Assembly (NCBI RefSeq): GCF_910592395.1
Contig: NC_088310.1
Span: 11,913,501-11,977,500 of the forward strand
Direction of reading: 5' to 3'
Origin: Lineus longissimus
Lineage: Eukaryota; Nemertea; Pilidiophora; Heteronemertea; Lineidae
Length of the DNA stretch: 64,000 bases
Shown piece by piece: positions 38,859 through 52,082 of this stretch. Position numbers and translations under genes: made by a program. The notes below the pieces were generated by a model. The model saw only the letters and a program-made list of their open reading frames with translations. It was not told the origin of the DNA and searched no databases. Numbering within the stretch: the first letter of the stretch is position 1; each line of letters opens with the position of its first letter.

Positions 38859-38982
38859 GAGATTTCGCAAGTCCCCGAAACGCCAACGCAAACGCCTTCC
38901 CAGACTTTTCGAGCTCCTGAGTACGATGTGGAATAATGCGACAGGCGTTCGCGTTGGCATTTCGGGGGCTTTGCGAAAGCTC
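38859..38982. mobile_element. Short foldback MITE, family F copy 1
   Basis: GAGATTTCGCAAGTCCCCGA at the left and the inverse of GAGCTTTCGCAAAGCCCCCG at the right. The inverted arms extend through AACGCCAACGC-AACGCC, leaving a short central loop, so the 124-bp element is almost entirely a hairpin. A second copy lies at 50390. The minus-strand open frames overlapping it are by-products. Confidence 0.82.
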
Positions 38983-39409
38983 ACTAATATTGTAATTTTG
39001 GCTCCGCAATGCGCGAGGTGGGTGAAAGGCCTATTTGGTAAAACTGGTAAAGACAGTAGGCCTACCCTAAACACAAGGGCAGCGCTTGATTTCGTGGTAT
39101 GTAAATATGCCTTTTTTCAACCTGTTGTTAACTCCCAGCTTTCCAACATTTTCAAAAGCTACAGGTAGACAAACAATTTCGACAATTGGGTCATCCGATC
39201 AAAAGGGACGATAATTTCCGACATAGAATAGGTCATTGTTGCTGAAACGGTTTACCCAGGCGGTTATCCAGAACCGACCATGGCATGGGTATATTTTTAG
39301 GAAAAAACATGTTCAATCCAACTTACTTTGATTTACAAAAAAAGGGTAGATCATGCACTATAGACCAAATGTGCACAAATAGAGGGTAGTTGGTAAAACC
39401 TGGACTTAA

Positions 39410-40122
39410 GCCTGGTCTACACTAGCAAACATTCGCCAACAATTGTTGGCCAACATTCGCCAACATCATGTTGGCGAATGTTTGGGGACACAGGCAAACA
39501 TTGCCAAACAAGTTTGACTAAGTTTGGCCGTGTTTGGCATGAATTTGAGGGCAATTTGGAGGGAAACAGTCATTCCTCTTCATTTTTTCTTTAAAACAAT
39601 GGAGAACCACAGGAAGAAAGCATGCCTAGGTGCTTCAGCAGCAATTCTTTCAGTTGTGATTAACCCCCGTCGCCGCCGCAACTGACAAAAGCCATACTTG
39701 TGGAAAAAGCATGCATAGGGCCTATCACTGCCTCCTTCAAGAGTTAATGGCCTCAGACTTCAAAAGCCTCAAGAATTTCCTGCGGATGGATGAAGCTTTT
39801 CGTATTCTGAAATTAAGTGTTCAATTTCTTGAAATTGCCATTCTCTATCTTTCATTGAGGCTGCCATTTTGTCCCAGTAGCTCCATCACATGATCCAAAT
39901 CTGTTCCCTGATTGGCTGCTGATTGCCCAACACCAACCAACATGTTGTTCAGAAGTAGCATGGCCTAACATAGGCCAACATTGGCCAACAAGTTGGCTGA
40001 TGTTTTCACTTGTTTTTCGACCCGTCCACACTGGCAAACAATAGCAAACATGCCTCTGCAACAAGGCCCAACACGATGTTGGACAACATTTGTTGGTTCA
40101 TGTTGGCTAGTGTAGACCGGGC
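39410..40122. mobile_element. 713-bp non-autonomous transposon, possible TTAA target
   Basis: Inverted ends: GCCTGGTCTACACTAGC on the left and GCTAGTGTAGACCGGGC on the right, continuing into AACA-rich arms (CAACATTCGCCAACA and similar words, also near the right end). Flanking tetranucleotides are TTAA (39406-39409) and TTCA (40123-40126), so a piggyBac- or Kolobok-type TTAA duplication with one mutation is possible. No transposase. Internal CCAACA/TGTTGG words form further inverted pairs. Confidence 0.78.
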
Positions 40123-40176
40123 TTCAGATTTTGGACGTGGGACGCTCGACGCTGGGTTTTACATCATTGGCTTGCA

Positions 40177-41332
40177 CTGGTCTCACTAGCCAGTGGCGAT
40201 CATGTCCCAAAATACTAGTTCTTCAATTTCGAGTGATTACCATGGATACAAATAGGCTTACTCTATCCCTATTGCTACTTGTTCAAATGTAAATGTCCGA
40301 GGTATTTTGTGAAGGGGTAGCTCTGACGATTATTTGAGGAAAATACCAGTTTCTTCTGTGCACTTACGGGGTGAGCTGCAGGCGCCGCATGCTATTTATA
40401 GCTCAACAGGATGTTGACATAGACTTTTTCCTGTGAGATTGCACATGTTCTCAAGGTAAAATGTCGAGTGCAAAAAACTCAAACAAAAGCAATGACACCT
40501 TATGGCCAGAGTCCTCTATTAAAACATGTGTACATTACGTGTACATTGTTGTGCATAGGTTTTGGTGAAAAAAGTACTCATTGGACCAATCAATCTGCAC
40601 AAAATTTTATACGTGTCAAGAAGAACCATTTGCCAATAGCATAATAAAGTTTAAAAAAATTCCAATACCGATTGCCTGAGAAAAAAAGATTTCCGTACAC
40701 CATATCCATCAAAACGTCACTGGCGCATTGATATGGCCCTGTCAAAGTACAAGTTCTAAACTGACCAGTGAGACCACATTTTCTTAAATATATTATCAAA
40801 AAGCATATTTCTGTGATGGCCTGACTCTGTAGATTAAGAATCAACCACAGATTGAGAATTAATTCCACTTTGGTCCATCCCAGCCATGTATTTACCACAA
40901 CTTGACATTTTGATAAGCTCTATGTGACTGTGCCACACTTCCGGTCGTGGATGAATACAGGTCTCTGCCCTTATATTTATATAAAAGATTGAAGTAGTTG
41001 TAATTTGGCTTTCTCAATGTGATGAGTAGATGTGTATGAAGTTGTTCTTTCACCATCCTTGCTATTAATCTTGAAGTTACAAAGCATAAAGGTGAAATTT
41101 TTCTAATTTGTGTTGACAAACAGGGTGTCTCATGCATTGTGATGCGTCAGTCTATGCATGACTGTATGTCGAGACGACATTGAAACTTGGCCAAATGTAT
41201 GCCAGTGAATTGTAAAGGTTTGTGAGAGAGTGAGATCTTGCCAGGTCTACAGCCGCTGTAGGGGTATGCATGAAATGACGTCGCGTCATTTTCGGAGGCA
41301 GGTAGGCCTTGCCTCCGCACCGGCTAGTGAGA
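40177..41332 (-). mobile_element. Non-autonomous DNA transposon, family B copy 2
   Basis: Inverted partner of 18099-18816. Ends are GGTCTCACTAGCC at 40177 and GGCTAGTGAGACC at 41320-41332. Compared with copy 1 it has about 440 extra bases, roughly 40497-40970. That segment is either an insertion here or a deletion in copy 1. It encodes nothing recognised. Confidence 0.8.
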
Positions 41333-44300
41333 CCATTGCCTGCACTCCATCAACCTCGCCTCCAGTTCAAGATGAATAGTTTATGTGGTTTGGTAACCTC
41401 ATCACGTGACCAAAGACTCAACCAAAGTTTATAGCGTTGACCTCAATAACTTGCGCAGTAACATGAGACGACCATCCCAAAGATGCCGTTGAAATATAAT
41501 TGAACTTCCTCAATCATCGTGTGATGAACTGACATCAAAGGGTCACAGGTCGCTCGACGGGGCCTCATCGAATTGTCGGAACAGACTCGACTGAAATGGC
41601 TGGGACGTCAAAAATTCGGGGAAGTTGATGACGTACTTATCCGAACGCGACTTACTGATGATAGACATTCACACGTCTTTTTATGAGAATGCCATTCAAA
41701 GAATTCGCATATTTGTTGAAGGACTTGGCGATGTTATACATTCTCGGTAGTGGTTTAGTGCTTTGTTGTGATTATTGGTTCGACTCTGTTGGATTTTTTA
41801 AAATCTTGTACACGTGGGGTGACCAGTTCAGGGCAACTGCGATTGGAAACGGAGATTCATTCAAGGCTGAATTCTTCAGCTCCACTCTGTGATGAATGCC
41901 CTGATGTCAGCCTCATCACCTATCATGGTAGATTGAACATTCCCGCACGCGGCCCAGCTTTTAATCGATCCCGGCCTGTATTCTGTTAGGTTTTTGTTGC
42001 ATTAAAACTCTCAAGCGGTTCCTGCCCAGTCCGTTCCGCAAATTAGATAAGACCCACTGCGGTTCATATAACTGGAGGCGAGATTGATTGAATGCAGGTT
42101 GTGCAATATAATGATGCAAAACCCAGCATCCACGCGTCCCGAGTCCAAATTTTGAGTCCAGCTTTTACCAACCACCAAAATAGAGCTAAAGACAACTTGA
42201 CTCCATCTCCACCCATCAGGGGTAAAGCGACAACGTGCGGGCATTGTTGGGTATGAGATATGTTGAGTTTTCAGGCAAGCAGGATATTCGACAACCTTCG
42301 CGTATCCTAATTTATTTTATATACTAAATCTGCACAACACACAGGAAGAGCGAGACGGTGGTTATCCAGGAAATCCTCATGAACTCGTTATTCAACTTCA
42401 GGCCACAAACCCCGACCCCTATCGCGAATCCGCCTTGATTCAGCATTAGTTTCCACTTGTTCCACCAACCAGTCTCTAATAGTAATCCATCGTCTATGGT
42501 AGGCCGTAGTGGACAAAAATGCCGATTTATGTTCTAGAACACAATTCCTGTTCAGCGATTGGTTGATTAATGGTCGAGAACAGAATCACAATCTAGGACA
42601 TGCCTAAGCCTGGCTGCAACATAGTAGCTGTTATGCATTCTTGGTACACGTCCCTGTGGCTCATTCCCATCGTTTTCTTGGTCCATACCTCCTACACAGA
42701 GGATCAGGAGAGAGTTAAAGAGAAGGTAGTGTATGTGCAGACGCATTGTCAGTTTGAAGGCACCCTGCAAGCTGAAAGAGTCAATACCAACATGAAGTAC
42801 CTTGGCCTACACAATTGAACCCCTGGTCTAAAAAAGAATAATGTGCCCAATAATAGCACCAAAGAATAATGTCCATCATGAAATCAACGCCAGTCATAGC
42901 CATACCTTTTTGTGTCTGCTTCACTGATCACACAATGCGATCAAACATAACCACCCCTATTCTGGGCCTCAAATATCTTCAAAACCAGGGCCTACCACAT
43001 TATAACAGGTGATTTTACTGTATTATGTAACCGGTATGTATATGGGCCTATTAATTTTAAATTGCTCTGGGACCTGAATGCTCCATTCCCCCCAGTTCTA
43101 ATGGTTGGTTTGGTACTGCATTCTGTATCTTTGGTACATGCACCGGGCTTCGAATAAACCGTGATGTTATATTCCTGATGACTGGGGGACGTTACCGTTT
43201 GTTACTTACGTAACCTACCATGGAGAGAAAAAAGTTGTTTTTATGCATATGATTCTAGTGTCGCCGTTATTCAAGGAATTTATCCAGTTTGTCTGAGATC
43301 ATCGAGTCCTCTCATCCTATATGGGAGAGTTACAAGAGACTACTTGGATGTCGCCGTAGTGTCTGCAGCAAAACGCCTTCAAGCTTCGATGTTACTCAGA
43401 AAAAATAACGCAGTCAAAGAATTGTGATTTTCGACCTTATTTTAACTTATATCCCACGACATGTCTATTTACACTGTCTATTTGCAGATACTTTCCTGAC
43501 AGATCTGGGATATTTTATATAGTCATATACATATATAATGTATCATGTATCATGTTTCAAAATGTATTACGTCAGATAACAAAGTGTTCGCAAGTCATTT
43601 CAGTGAAAAAGAGTACAACATATGTCGTAATTCCGACTTATCGAATCAGATGATGACATGCGAATTATAGGCCTGCTCATTCACTTCCGTACCGTGCTGA
43701 ACGTACACCTGATATATGCCTGTACTTTGGATAATCACTTGAACAACGAAGAGAAACTGTGATGTTCCTTGATGTTGATATCAAGAAACACATCAGACAT
43801 CCATCGCAGGAACACTTATAAAGGGCTGGTGAAATGCATTTGCGCAATCATGAATGATGGTCACCAACCTGGTGATCTACTGCGTCATGATTAAAGCCAG
43901 GATAATAATACCCGCTGGAAATGGCGGAAATTAGTTGTTTGAAAGGTCCCAAGAGAGTCGCTACTGCACTACTTTCTAACGCCCGATATGACTTTAAAAA
44001 GCGTTAAAATAACAAAATGACAATACAACTTTGTTAATGTCCTTGCTAACAAATCCCACCCATCAACACAGATGCATGCTATCCCAAGACCGACACTACT
44101 ACGACCAGAATCCCGGCGAATACGTTGAATCGTTAATGGATGAATTTAGTCGGTCAGTATCTCAAATCATGTCCTGTTATGGGCGTCTTGCATTTTGTTT
44201 TGAGATTCCAATTTTTCCAAACACAAGGATCCGAAAAAAAATATTACGCATTGATGATTGTTTTGATCCTTTGCAAATTCACATCACATGCAGGTTTAAC

Positions 44301-45604
44301 AGCCATAGCCATACACCATATAACTCACGGGTTTTGGATTCGATTCACCTTTGAAGGTCACCGAGGTAAAGGTCACACGATTTCGCGTTGACCTTGCCAT
44401 GCTTTGCGGACACAAGACAATTAACCAGTGGGATGTTCGATGAAACATTAGGGGTGTTGGCCACGTCAGATTTCTATGATGGGCATCACGAGAAACCACA
44501 CTTGCGTGGCCTTTAGGCGGCAACGTAAAAAAATCATACCTGCAAACTGTGCTCTAAAATATAATGGTTATTCATACTATGGCCGAAGAAGCGGGGAAGG
44601 AGCGGGGCAATGAGGAAATTTGGGGTCGATTTGTACTGGGCTGTAGAGGCAGGGGGGGGGGGGCTTGTGGTACTGAGTTCCACTCGCGGAAAACTTGGAA
44701 ATCCTAGAAGCTTGCAGCATATTTGTGTATATTGATTGTTCAGACTGAGATTTGCTCCTTATAAGCGAGACCTAGATAACCATGATAATCGTTATTAACC
44801 GACCTACCTCATAGCATGTCATAATATACTTCTTAGGTAATATGAAATAACCGGGAACCGACGCAAATATTGAAAGTTACGACTGTGCTCCCCAGCTGTA
44901 TGGAAAGGTTTGGTAATTCCGGACATTATTTCAATTGGCTTCTTTCGTGGACCTAACCCCAACCCCAACCCGAATCTACCCTATACCCGGGGACACATCG
45001 AGGCAGAACCCAGGCTTTTAATTTTGAGACGACACTCAGGAATGACTCTCATTGCGTGGAGAGTTGGTTACTTTCTACACCAGTCATCAAATCGACTGTT
45101 GGCATTTGCTGCCTCACCGTAGTTGTGCAGTGTGGAACGTCGTGTTTACAACGCAAAGAATCTTAAAGACAATTGAGTAGTTAATGATTTTAATGATTTT
45201 CGATCGAATATCGGCGCCCCGACAAACGTCTTAGAGCCATGCACCGAGTAGAAATAAGAAACCCCGGCGCTAATGTAATACTAATCAATACCAATTAATA
45301 ATGGGTCAAGTAAGCAGGAGGTGTAGACCACATCATTCTATTAACCCTTTACCTGTTGGAATATTTGTATACATTCAACCATCAACTGTCATTGGGTTAC
45401 GCAATGTGATGTGCATGACAGTGCCAATTCTGTCATGTCTGTAACTCTTATAAAGCGCTGATATGTATACAATTATACAGCGGCAATGTGGATTTGCTTG
45501 TATCAACGATTTATAATCAAGTATATTATTAAACTTCAGAAATGCAAAGGGTGAGCCAACGTTTCCTTAGACTCCTTGTGCAGCCCATTGCGTCATCCTA
45601 ATTT

Positions 45605-45631
45605 GGTCTCGTAAGGGTAGGGAACGAGACC
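45605..45631. other. Perfect 8-bp hairpin
   Basis: GGTCTCGT and its inverse ACGAGACC are separated by 11 nt. Flanking CCCATTGCGTC and CCCACTGCGTC words sit on either side as an imperfect direct repeat. May be a remnant of a small transposon end. Confidence 0.45.
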
Positions 45632-47336
45632 GGCCCACTGCGTCCGAAGTGTAGAGTTTCCTGTGCTCAAATATATTCACCTTAAATGTATCCCCAAAGC
45701 CAACATACTGACACCTGATACAAACTCGTGAAGATTAGGGAATTACGTCGAAAAGTAGAACATATTTTGTTCAATTTGCCATGCTCGGGCGAGTACTCGT
45801 GTGTAGAGAGGGTTTTAGAACCCCATTAATATACTATCTCCGTAGCCTAATAAGCACCACTAAATTAGTTAAACTATTTGATGCATGCAGTTTATGACAA
45901 AAATCAAGCAACAACCAGCAAACAGGAGTGACAGCCATTGAAAATGAGTCGAATCATCGTAAAGTTTAAAGCTTCATATAATCCAAATTTGGTATCTAGT
46001 GCTTGATAATTTGGATAAGACGATGTAGTATTGCTTCCGCATTCTTATTCCTTATCAATTATTGCCTGCATCTATAATCCCCATCTAAGTATCATAAGTT
46101 CAGATTAGGCCACAAAGATTGGTCTTCTTGGCCCATCACTCAGCTCCGTTACTGTTTTATGCGTTTCCTCTTGCCCACACAACCAGGACTCCACAGCAAA
46201 AAACGTACACAACAAGTACTGTCCCACGGTCGGCTAAAAAACTAAGGTATGGCAGTCACAAAACAGGCAGATGAACCTAGGTCATGTAGGTTACGACGTG
46301 GTTTACTGACGGACGTTTCAAGCACTGTTGTGTTACCCACGTCGTGTCGCACTTATCATATCGGGGAAAATTACAGCAAGACATCGATGATGGGCCTTTG
46401 GATGAACCGATCAGGCACAGAAGAAGGACTCCGTGCAGAAACAATTATTATTCAATATGTTGCATTGGATTTATAAAAACACTTAATAAAGAGATCAAAG
46501 TCGGCAATTGAGAAACGTTACAGTGAATCGCTGCTTGCCATCGACGTTTTCTCCTGTTTATCATGTTGGTATAAATCTATTGACCCGATCCTGCCATGCC
46601 TGCGTGTAAGACCAGTGCATGATACCTTATTTGTACTGCAGTCTCAGTGCTTCATTATCTTTATAGTTTGTGTCTTGTCTCATGCTCCTAGTCATCAAAG
46701 CACGGTTCAATCGATGACAATATTTGTAAATAGATGTATTAGACTATTGGAACGATTGAAATGGATGCAGTAAGAGCAGATAAAGACAGGAACATAGAGA
46801 AGATATAACGTTTGTCATCATCAAATAATTTGTCCGAGATCCCGATACCAACCCGATACAAGATTTTGACATTTTTTTGTGTCTTTATCACCTGCCATGC
46901 CTGAGGTAAGCGCGGAAGCTTGAATTGAGTCCTCGGATAAATTGTGTCATCTTTTCTGTTTTCCGGTTTTATTTATGAAGACAGCCCCTCATCACTATAC
47001 ATACTGACTTAAAGTGAAGCTGATTTATCAAGTGGTAAGTCTCCGCACTCCATGTTTTTTACGCCACAAAATCAGCTCTGTCAGCAAAGATGATAATTCA
47101 CCTATCCGAACAACTGATTGCTTCGTGAATGCAGCAATTATGCGCAGATAATTATTTGATAATGTTTTTCCGCATTTCCTAGCCACAGGCAAGTAGTCAT
47201 GTTACAAACAAACTTTCAATCTTCCAAGTACACTACTTGAATTAGTCCTCATAAAGAGAACAGGTCGGTACTACTCATGTGTCGATTTGTCTAAAAAAAG
47301 CTATAAAGAAATTGTAACATTCGAAACCGAAACCTT

Positions 47337-47353
47337 CTGCTGCTGCTGCTGCT
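47337..47353 (+). repeat. (CTG)n microsatellite
   Basis: Five CTG units followed by CTCC. In the overlapping plus-strand frame it reads as a cysteine run, which is almost certainly an artefact. Confidence 0.85.
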
Positions 47354-48449
47354 CCATTTCACCCTTGAAAACCATCATACACTGCGGGACAAAATGTTAT
47401 GTACGAGTGGTTACGGTCAACTTGGAATGCAACAAGCGTTTGTACGAAGCACCTGTTCCTTCTAGGTAATTGCAGTCTAGGGAACTTTCAACCAAAGGAT
47501 CTTGTAATTACTTACCAACACATATTAAAGAATATCCACAACTGGCCTCTAATTTTGCCTGCGAGTTTTCATGGATGGTCGAAGTCAAGTGTTACATTGT
47601 TAGCAAGACCATTTTGACTAAACTAATGAGTTATTCTTCACCGTCTTCTCCTGCCATTGACAGATTGTGGTAGCTCAGGCCCAAGATAACTCTTCTGTCA
47701 GAAGTCACGGTGGATTAACCATTTTGTTAATCACATGCCTTCAAAAAACCACTAATGATATAGCAGTATGAAGCTAATTCATTAAAGGAGTGGTCAATTC
47801 TTGGTGTTGTTACTAGTTACTAGTTGTTTAGTGCTATGAATATTTGTTTTATGTACCTGTTTAATACAGGTATAATTTTGATCCATAGGTTTATTGTGAC
47901 TTTACTGGAATTACTAGCGGATGCTATGAATCAAATCCTGAAAAGTGCATGGTAGACAAATGAAGATGACAGGAGATTACCAAGAAGAAGGGGAGTGATT
48001 TAATCCGACATGTCCGAGATGTTGTGTTTTTTTAAAAGTAGCAACTTACTTATCTGGTCCTGATTTATCTCCCATGCTAATCTAGTAATACATGCATATC
48101 CCATAATTTCCTTTTTGTCAGCAATGCGAGGGGCCGAGGATTAAATGCATGACTACATGATGCGATGGGCAATTCCACCCTTCTCCCCTAGTCTCAAAAT
48201 TGTCACATTATGTGAGAGCGCTACAATGCTGAAGAAACAAATAAATGATTGAGGTACAGTATTCCGTGTTTAACTTATTCATGGTATTTGGTAAGAGAAA
48301 ATTAACTTCCTGTTGCTTTCTTTGCCATATTTAGCTCTACCGTTTTCCCATCACTATAAATTTGGCAACATTCAGCTTGTAATGCCTGGTATAGGATTTC
48401 AAAGGCTACACATGCCCGAATAAAGCTAATTGGATTTTACAAAACATCC

Positions 48450-48850
48450 GTCTTTCAGAGAGCTGAAAGATGGAAGCACGGCCGGAGATGGTACGGGGAC
48501 ACCACGACGCCGCACCGTCTCACCAGCCGTAACCTGCCAATTTCCGACCATATCCCCTTCTCCTGCGGCTTTCAAGAGATAAATACGGCATCATCTTCCC
48601 CTCCAACAGTGATGATTTTAAACCACTGGACGTCTTTCATACGGGCGTGACTTTGAGCGGCATGTCATTCTATCGCTTTGTGGTCTTTGTGCTGCAGCCG
48701 AGCACCCCGCGGCTAGGGGTCTCCCGAAATAATAGCCAAAAGAATGATTTGCCACACTTCATTTGCATGATGACAGCTTGCATTGTGTTGTGCCATGCTA
48801 GTGTACACGCTGATGGGAGGGGTGGAGAAATCCGTCCTTTATTGACAAAC
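48450..48850. other. GC-rich island, unexplained
   Basis: Locally GC-rich and unlike its surroundings. TCTTTCAG at 48451-48458 could be a plus-strand splice acceptor; the frame after it reads RELKDGSTAGDGTGTPRRR before a stop about 40 codons on, and another frame stays open for about 63 codons. No matching donor or homology is recognised. It could be an exon, a CpG-like regulatory element or chance. Confidence 0.2.
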
Positions 48851-50389
48851 CCAACATGAAATCTTCCTAATGGACCAGATGATTTTAAAGGAACCGCGAT
48901 AAATGTTGACAAAATTGGTGGGGCCGAGAGTTTTCTTTTCGACTGTGCCTTTTCATGCTCGACTCGAATGATCATTCATGCTCCTATAAATATCGTTCTG
49001 CCCGAGTGCAAATGTCATCGCTTCAAAGCGAGGAAGTCAAATCCTTTTTAAGGCGGTAGGTTTTCTACTATCTCTTTGAAAATATTTTTGTTGCACGGAG
49101 CATCATGTTGGTAACAAAGATTACTTATTCGACACTGTTGCATAACCACCAGTGACAACTTTTATCAGCATTTTGTCATCAATTTATTATTATTCACGCA
49201 GTACTATATCTAATGTGTGGACTATAATTGCAACTAGCATTAATGACAGAAATTTATTTTGAGACTTGCATCGACTGACACGACTGAATTGTCAGAGTTT
49301 TTGAATTCACGATAGGCATGGCCAACCAATAATATCAACAGATCACAAACACCAAGTCTGTTTGGTTTTCCCAACGACTCTTGCAGTGACTGGTATGTTT
49401 CGCAAGCCTTACGGTCATGACGGGAGGACTAAGGATGGCATAGTACAAAGTACGTAAAAGTATTTCTACGTAAGTCTCCTGATTCCTCCAACAACTTAGT
49501 GTAAAAATATGATTTACGAGTGTCGCGTGCATAAATGAATCGGAAAACATGGACACGATGACACAACAGACCTTCATACTTCGTCGTTCGAAAAGAATGC
49601 GGAGACTGAACCCCGAGTCTCCCTCTCCCAGGCGGAAAATTATACAAAATTGCTGTAAATTCAGCCAGGAACCGCTGGAACTCGAAATCTGTTCAACCAT
49701 ACAAAATGGCTGTATATTCCAGCCAACGGCGGTTCACGAAACCTGCCTGTTATCGTTGACGAAGTTCATTCTTTAGAGTTGTGAAGTTTTCGGGTGTATG
49801 ATATACTGATATGAAATACTTCACTTTGATCTATCCTATCTCTCATTAAATCCAAAGTATTTGATTTAGAATCCCTGAAATCCAAAATCATCGCTTTTTC
49901 ACTTTGATCTATCTTACCTTTCATTATATTCAGGGTATCAGACTTAGAGTCTCTGACATCTTTTTTCTAATTTGAGTAGGCCTTCCTTAATATTTCTGTC
50001 GATCTCCCCACCCTTTGGAGTTTACTTTGCTTAAGACACCTGCGTGGCGAAAGGCAAGTTAGACAATAAGACCTGCATGACCGCGAGTCGAGAGTCCGAG
50101 CCACCAGGCCCTTTCACCAAAACACTAGTGTATGCGGTCATACACTGCTGACCACGTGTATATTTTGAACAAAAAACATGCAGAAAATAAGTCAGATAAT
50201 TTGAACTTGATATTTCATCATCATCTAGAGAGTATCCAGAGAGCATTTTTATAGAACGATTTCGGATTTGAGAAAATAGCGGTATTGAATTCTAGATATG
50301 AATTGAATGCTTTCTTTACCCTCCCTCTTCTTTGCATTATATTTACATTAGTCTCCCATATATTTCCTGCATTGTTTGGGAGATTTCGC

Positions 50390-50501
50390 AAAGCCCCGAA
50401 ACGTCAAAGTGGACGCCTATTGCATTGTTAGTTATCGTTATCAAGAGGTCGAACATTGAGATAGGTGTTCACAATGGCGTTTCGGGGGGATTTGCCAAAA
50501 C
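50390..50501. mobile_element. Short foldback MITE, family F copy 2
   Basis: GAGATTTCGCAAAGCCCCGA on the left; the right arm inverse reads GGCAAATCCCCCCGAAACGC. Same layout and size as 38859-38982 with a diverged centre. The left arms of the two copies agree at nearly all of the first 25 bases. Confidence 0.75.
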
Positions 50502-51530
50502 TATTTATATCCATCCGCAACGCCAATTGGGTAAATGTGGTGTTGTGTTCAATTTGATATTAATTGAACTTGACTTTCACTGGTAAACTGGTCAGTTTTA
50601 CAGCTAAAACTTTTATTAGATTTGCGCACAAATGTGTTTAAGTACTTATTACGATCGATATAAATTTTGAATAGCAGGTTATGTCAATGACAGCAAAGAA
50701 GTCATTTTCTAATCTAGTATAAACGAAATAAATGCCGTTAGCCTAAACATCCATGTAAGCTTACGTATTGGTAAGGGGTGCTTTGTATAATCAGAAGTTA
50801 GTATAAAATTATTAATATCTTGAAAAAAAGGGTAGGAAAAGGAACAAATGGTTTGGCATTATGACATTGGAGCGTTAAAGAAGTATAGCCTTCATTTATA
50901 TAAGACATACATGTACTTGATATTAGTGAGAAGGATGAAAATCAGATCAAAGCAAGTTAGGATGAAGGGATCATTTCGATTTGTTTTGACCGGTTGCATG
51001 TTTCCGATGACACAGAACAAGACAGGAAACTAGTTGGCTTGAAATTAGCCTCTGACGAGTTTTTTTTAAAGCAAACGAGTCGGATTAGCTTCTGCACGGT
51101 AAAGCAGCCATCTATCTCCATACGCTCGCCCACTCCCAAACTTTACAACAGGCATTCTTTAGGCTTTGGCCTCTGCCAAATCTATAAAATATTTTGGAAT
51201 ATTGTTAAAGAGTCTGTTAAAAAGTATCTCAGAGTCCGATAGGTAAAGTTGAGTGACAAAGAAAATTGACATAATACTAGTAACCGGGTTCATTTGATAT
51301 GCAGCAACGTTTTGGTGGCTATGAAGCCTGGACGACAGTCAGTTTACCACCTCTACCGTACTGTACATGCAAATATTTCCTTACACAAGACAAAAACCAG
51401 CAGGGCACGCTCGCGTCAACACAATTGCGGTTGCCTAACAAAAAGGCCATAACTCACTGACCCCCACAGATGTTGTGATAACATCCTTTTTGTCCCCGCG
51501 TGTCATCAATGGCTCATCTCATCCCGCCCC
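50502..51530. other. Intergenic, no gene recognised
   Basis: Only short frames; nothing supported. Confidence 0.5.
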
Positions 51531-52082
51531 CTGCCACCCTTTATCATCAGGCGACTAATTGCCCTGATGGTTCATAATGAGTTATTAAATGTTCCCTAAT
51601 TGCTTAGCTTGTTCTCTGCCACACCAATTGGTGTACCATTTAAGGATTACCAACTCGATGAGCTGCCAATAGGAAGACTTTGAAAGGACTACGTCAACAA
51701 TACGTTACGGTTTCTTTATCTTCTTCTAAAGTTCTCGTTTTCCACTAACACATCTGGTTCAGCTCCTGGGATGTGTCACCTTTTGACCCCTGGACCATTT
51801 TTCCGACAAGGACACAAGCGCACCAAAAAGAAAAGCGCTTTTCTGCGGTACTTTGAACCATGCTCAAAGCGATGCTGATTATTACCCGACATGTCCGGGG
51901 AAAAGTAGAAAATGTCCTCCCCTCGAAATGGTGTCCGGCAATATTGTATCCTGACAGATTATTATAGATGGTTCATAACCGTCAATAGCTCAGAGTTTAC
52001 AGCGCATAGTCCTTTTCCCCGGACTTTTAACTAGGATATTTTGAATTTCTACAGTCTCCACCGAAGGAAGTGTTCATTTGAA
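51531..52082 (+). repeat. 552-bp perfect tandem duplication, copy 1
   Basis: Every base I compared is identical to 52083-52634. The unit starts CTGCCACCCTTTATCATCAG and ends AGTGTTCATTTGAA. Its first 180 bases contain several ATTA/CTAATTG-type homeodomain core words and the inverted pair TCAGGCGACTAATTGCCCTGA-like arms (TCAGG/CCTGA). Its last third is a family A repeat copy. Zero divergence means very recent duplication, gene conversion or an assembly artefact. Confidence 0.95.
51905..52054 (+). repeat. Repeat family A, copy 1
   Basis: Starts GTAGAAAATGTCC and ends GAATTTCTAC. The start and the end are partly inverse (GTAGAA...ATGTCC versus GGAYATTTTRAAYTTCTAC). The centre carries CCGTCAATAGCTCAGAG at about 51979-51995, followed by TTACAGCGCAT. 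The TAGCTCAGA...AGCGCAT order resembles the A-box region of tRNA genes. Confidence 0.75.

Larger units (their letters stand above)
41333..48449. other. Intergenic, no gene recognised
   Basis: No domain-bearing frame. Contains a G12 run at 44652-44663, a hairpin at 45605-45631 and a (CTG)n run at 47337. Frames such as 44031-44391 overlap one another and look like chance. Confidence 0.5.

Noticed and set aside
38676-39074. 132-codon minus-strand frame
   Set aside because: It runs across the hairpin MITE at 38859-38982 and has no domain.
44947-44973. Telomere-like CCCCAAC repeats
   Set aside because: Only about three short irregular units; ordinary low complexity.
47337-47353. Cysteine-rich peptide encoded by the CTG run
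   Set aside because: Product of a microsatellite read in one frame.
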